This document shows, in pieces, positions 62,674 to 64,000 of a DNA stretch of 64,000 nucleotides. The translations under genes and the position numbers were made by a program. Source of the DNA: Locusta migratoria (taxonomy: Eukaryota > Arthropoda > Insecta > Orthoptera > Acrididae). The stretch covers positions 1 through 64,000 of the forward strand of contig JAOYRU010002375.1 in the NCBI GenBank assembly GCA_026315105.1, written 5' to 3'. Position 1 is the first letter of the stretch. Each line of letters opens with the position of its first letter. The notes beneath the pieces are model-generated. The model was not told the origin of the DNA. It was given only the letters and a program-made list of their open reading frames with translations, and searched no databases.

Positions 62674-64000
62674 GTTGGTTAGCGAGTCGGCAGCGGACCG
62701 GTTCAGACCTCCGCTACCTGCTCTGCTGCGCTCTCGCGCTGTGACCTTGGCGTGAGCGGGCGCTTTGTGTACGCTCTCGCCGGCGGTACTGCGCTGTCTG
62801 GCTGACTGCCATCCCACCTGGGATCGCCGTCGTCTACGTCAGCAACTTTTTCAGTGCTTTTCAGCGCTAGAATTCGCTCAGTATTCTGCGTGAGGTTATT
62901 CAGCAGGACTCTGAGCCATAGGGAACCTGTGTAGGTGCATTCTGGCTGGCAATTCCCGTTTCCGAACGAGCAAGTTGTCGTTGTCTCGCAAAGAAGCAAA
63001 ATTGTCGTTGTCGATTGGGAACAGCCATGTCAGAGGCAAAGCACAGGAGGTCTCGTACCGACGAGATAAGGAGGGAGGCGAAACCTGGCCGGGAAGGGGA
63101 TCCCCTGCGGCCACGGGCCGTAACCCCCCGTTATCGCTCCGAATCTGAGAGGAGGAGTGCGCGCCCCCCAGCCGCAGTGCTGAGGCCGAGCTCGTCTGTC
63201 GACGAGCTCAGTGTTGTCGGTGTCGGCGCACCTGCGACCGACCCGCAAAAGACCGTCACGGTCTTCTCCGTCCCGCCACCTCGGAGCGAGGTAGCGGCCC
63301 CGACAGCAATCGCTCCAGAGGGCTTGACGTCCTCTGTGCAGCACTGCCTGTTGGCAGGAACGACGTCCGCGGCCACTGGGTCCAGGATCGTCATCCTGCC
63401 CTCCCCTGTGCCTACCGGTACAGCTGTAGCGCCCGCAATTGCGGCCGCGCCCGCCAGCTTGGCAAGGGCGATTGCCCCTGCTCCAGCGGACCGCCAGAAG
63501 GGGGCCGTTTCAAACCTCCCCGACTCAGGGGAGGCGAAGGAGGTACGGCAAAACTCTAGGAAGCGGCCTGCCGCCTCCATGGAGGACGCCGCCTCTCCCC
63601 CGGCAAACTCGCGCCAGAGGGCGCTAAAGAAGAGGACGCGGCGCAAGAAGACGACGTCTCCGCGCCAGCCGGACAGCGATGGTTTCATCGCTCCACCGCG
63701 GCGGCACACCGCCAGGCCCAGCGAATTCCGGCAGATCACGCCAGCCGAGCTGCAGACCGGCAACGCTTTCGGGTCACTCCCGGAAGTGACGGAATCGGAA
63801 AGGGCCGGGACGACGCCAGCGGCAAAGAAACCGCCCCGACCGCCGCCGATCACGGTATTATGGGACGGCGACTACCAGGCCTTCCATAAGAAGGTGAAGG
63901 AAGTCGTCAGCCAGCCACGTCTCAGGACGAAGAGCGGCAACCAGTACGTCGTCCAGGTCGACACTCGCGAGGAGTACGACCAGGTGATGGAACTGGCTGC
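62674..64000 (+). mobile_element. Element B copy 2 (5' part, cut by window end)
   Basis: Same family as the element at 11582-16727 and at the same H2A position. The visible 1327 bp cover the 5' UTR (353 nt, 5 nt shorter than copy 1) and the first half of ORF1. The 5' junction differs (gttggttagcgag against gttgttgttagtagcgag). Inside, only single-base changes are seen, for example g for c in the 5' UTR (gcgtgagg) and a for g at 63076, and there are no indels in ORF1. The differing 5' junction suggests a separate insertion event rather than a copy made by unequal exchange. Confidence 0.93.
63027..64000 (+). CDS. Element B copy 2 ORF1, partial
   Basis: The first 324 codons of the gag-like ORF1, in frame and open to the window end; the alignment to copy 1 is gap-free (constant offset 51087). 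One visible replacement is Gly to Glu at residue 17 (ggg to gag). The zinc knuckles lie beyond the window. Continuation into ORF2 is expected but not seen. Confidence 0.9.
   Translation, partial: MSEAKHRRSRTDEIRREAKPGREGDPLRPRAVTPRYRSESERRSARPPAAVLRPSSSVDELSVVGVGAPATDPQKTVTVFSVPPPRSEVAAPTAIAPEGLTSSVQHCLLAGTTSAATGSRIVILPSPVPTGTAVAPAIAAAPASLARAIAPAPADRQKGAVSNLPDSGEAKEVRQNSRKRPAASMEDAASPPANSRQRALKKRTRRKKTTSPRQPDSDGFIAPPRRHTARPSEFRQITPAELQTGNAFGSLPEVTESERAGTTPAAKKPPRPPPITVLWDGDYQAFHKKVKEVVSQPRLRTKSGNQYVVQVDTREEYDQVMELA

Overview
The window is part of a tandem array of replication-dependent histone genes from an arthropod, most probably an insect. Evidence for that: H4 begins MTGRGK, all five histone genes are intronless and end in the histone 3' stem-loop, and the spacer of every unit carries degenerate TTAGG arrays. 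The order of insect cannot be told from the sequence. Six units are visible, the first and last cut by the window. The uninterrupted unit is about 8.30 kb: H4(-), H3(+), H1(-), H2B(-), H2A(+). H4/H3 and H2B/H2A are divergent pairs sharing short TATA-containing promoters. H1 is alone and shows no TATA box. Units are nearly identical (same proteins, spacers differing mainly in homopolymer and CA-repeat length), as expected under concerted evolution.

Five non-LTR retrotransposon insertions of four families interrupt the array. Unit 1 (1-18044) has element A (6807-11448, minus, full length, ORF1+ORF2) and element B (11582-16727, plus, full length, ORF1+ORF2) on the two sides of one H2B/H2A promoter. 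Unit 3 has element D (26951-29113, minus, a gag-only element with a poly(A) tail) between H4 and H3. Unit 4 has element C (43830-46045, plus, 5'-truncated, open RT frame) between H2B and H2A. Unit 6 has a second copy of B (62674 to the window end) at the same site as in unit 1. Units 2 and 5 are uninterrupted.

The main result is the placement of these insertions. All five lie 31-34 bp downstream of the first base of a histone TATA box, which is where transcription should start. All five point the same way as the histone gene they displace (A: H2B; D: H4; B, B copy 2 and C: H2A), and each is flanked by a 12-bp target duplication. The histone core promoter is kept upstream of the element and the histone coding frame is left intact but separated from it. 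I infer a group of retrotransposons that target Pol II transcription start sites in the histone array and use S-phase histone promoters for their own transcription. In unit 1 a 133-bp histone promoter fragment is left between two head-to-head elements. A, B and C have no poly(A) tail and no AATAAA signal, and all four families end in a short hairpin close to the 3' end.

H3 and H1 are never hit here. H2A is hit in three of six units, H2B in one and H4 in one. Coordinates of insertions were fixed by comparing interrupted with uninterrupted units; the length differences agree exactly (H2B-H2A distance: 640 bp empty, 10452 in unit 1, 2868 in unit 4; H4-H3: 577 empty, 2752 in unit 3).
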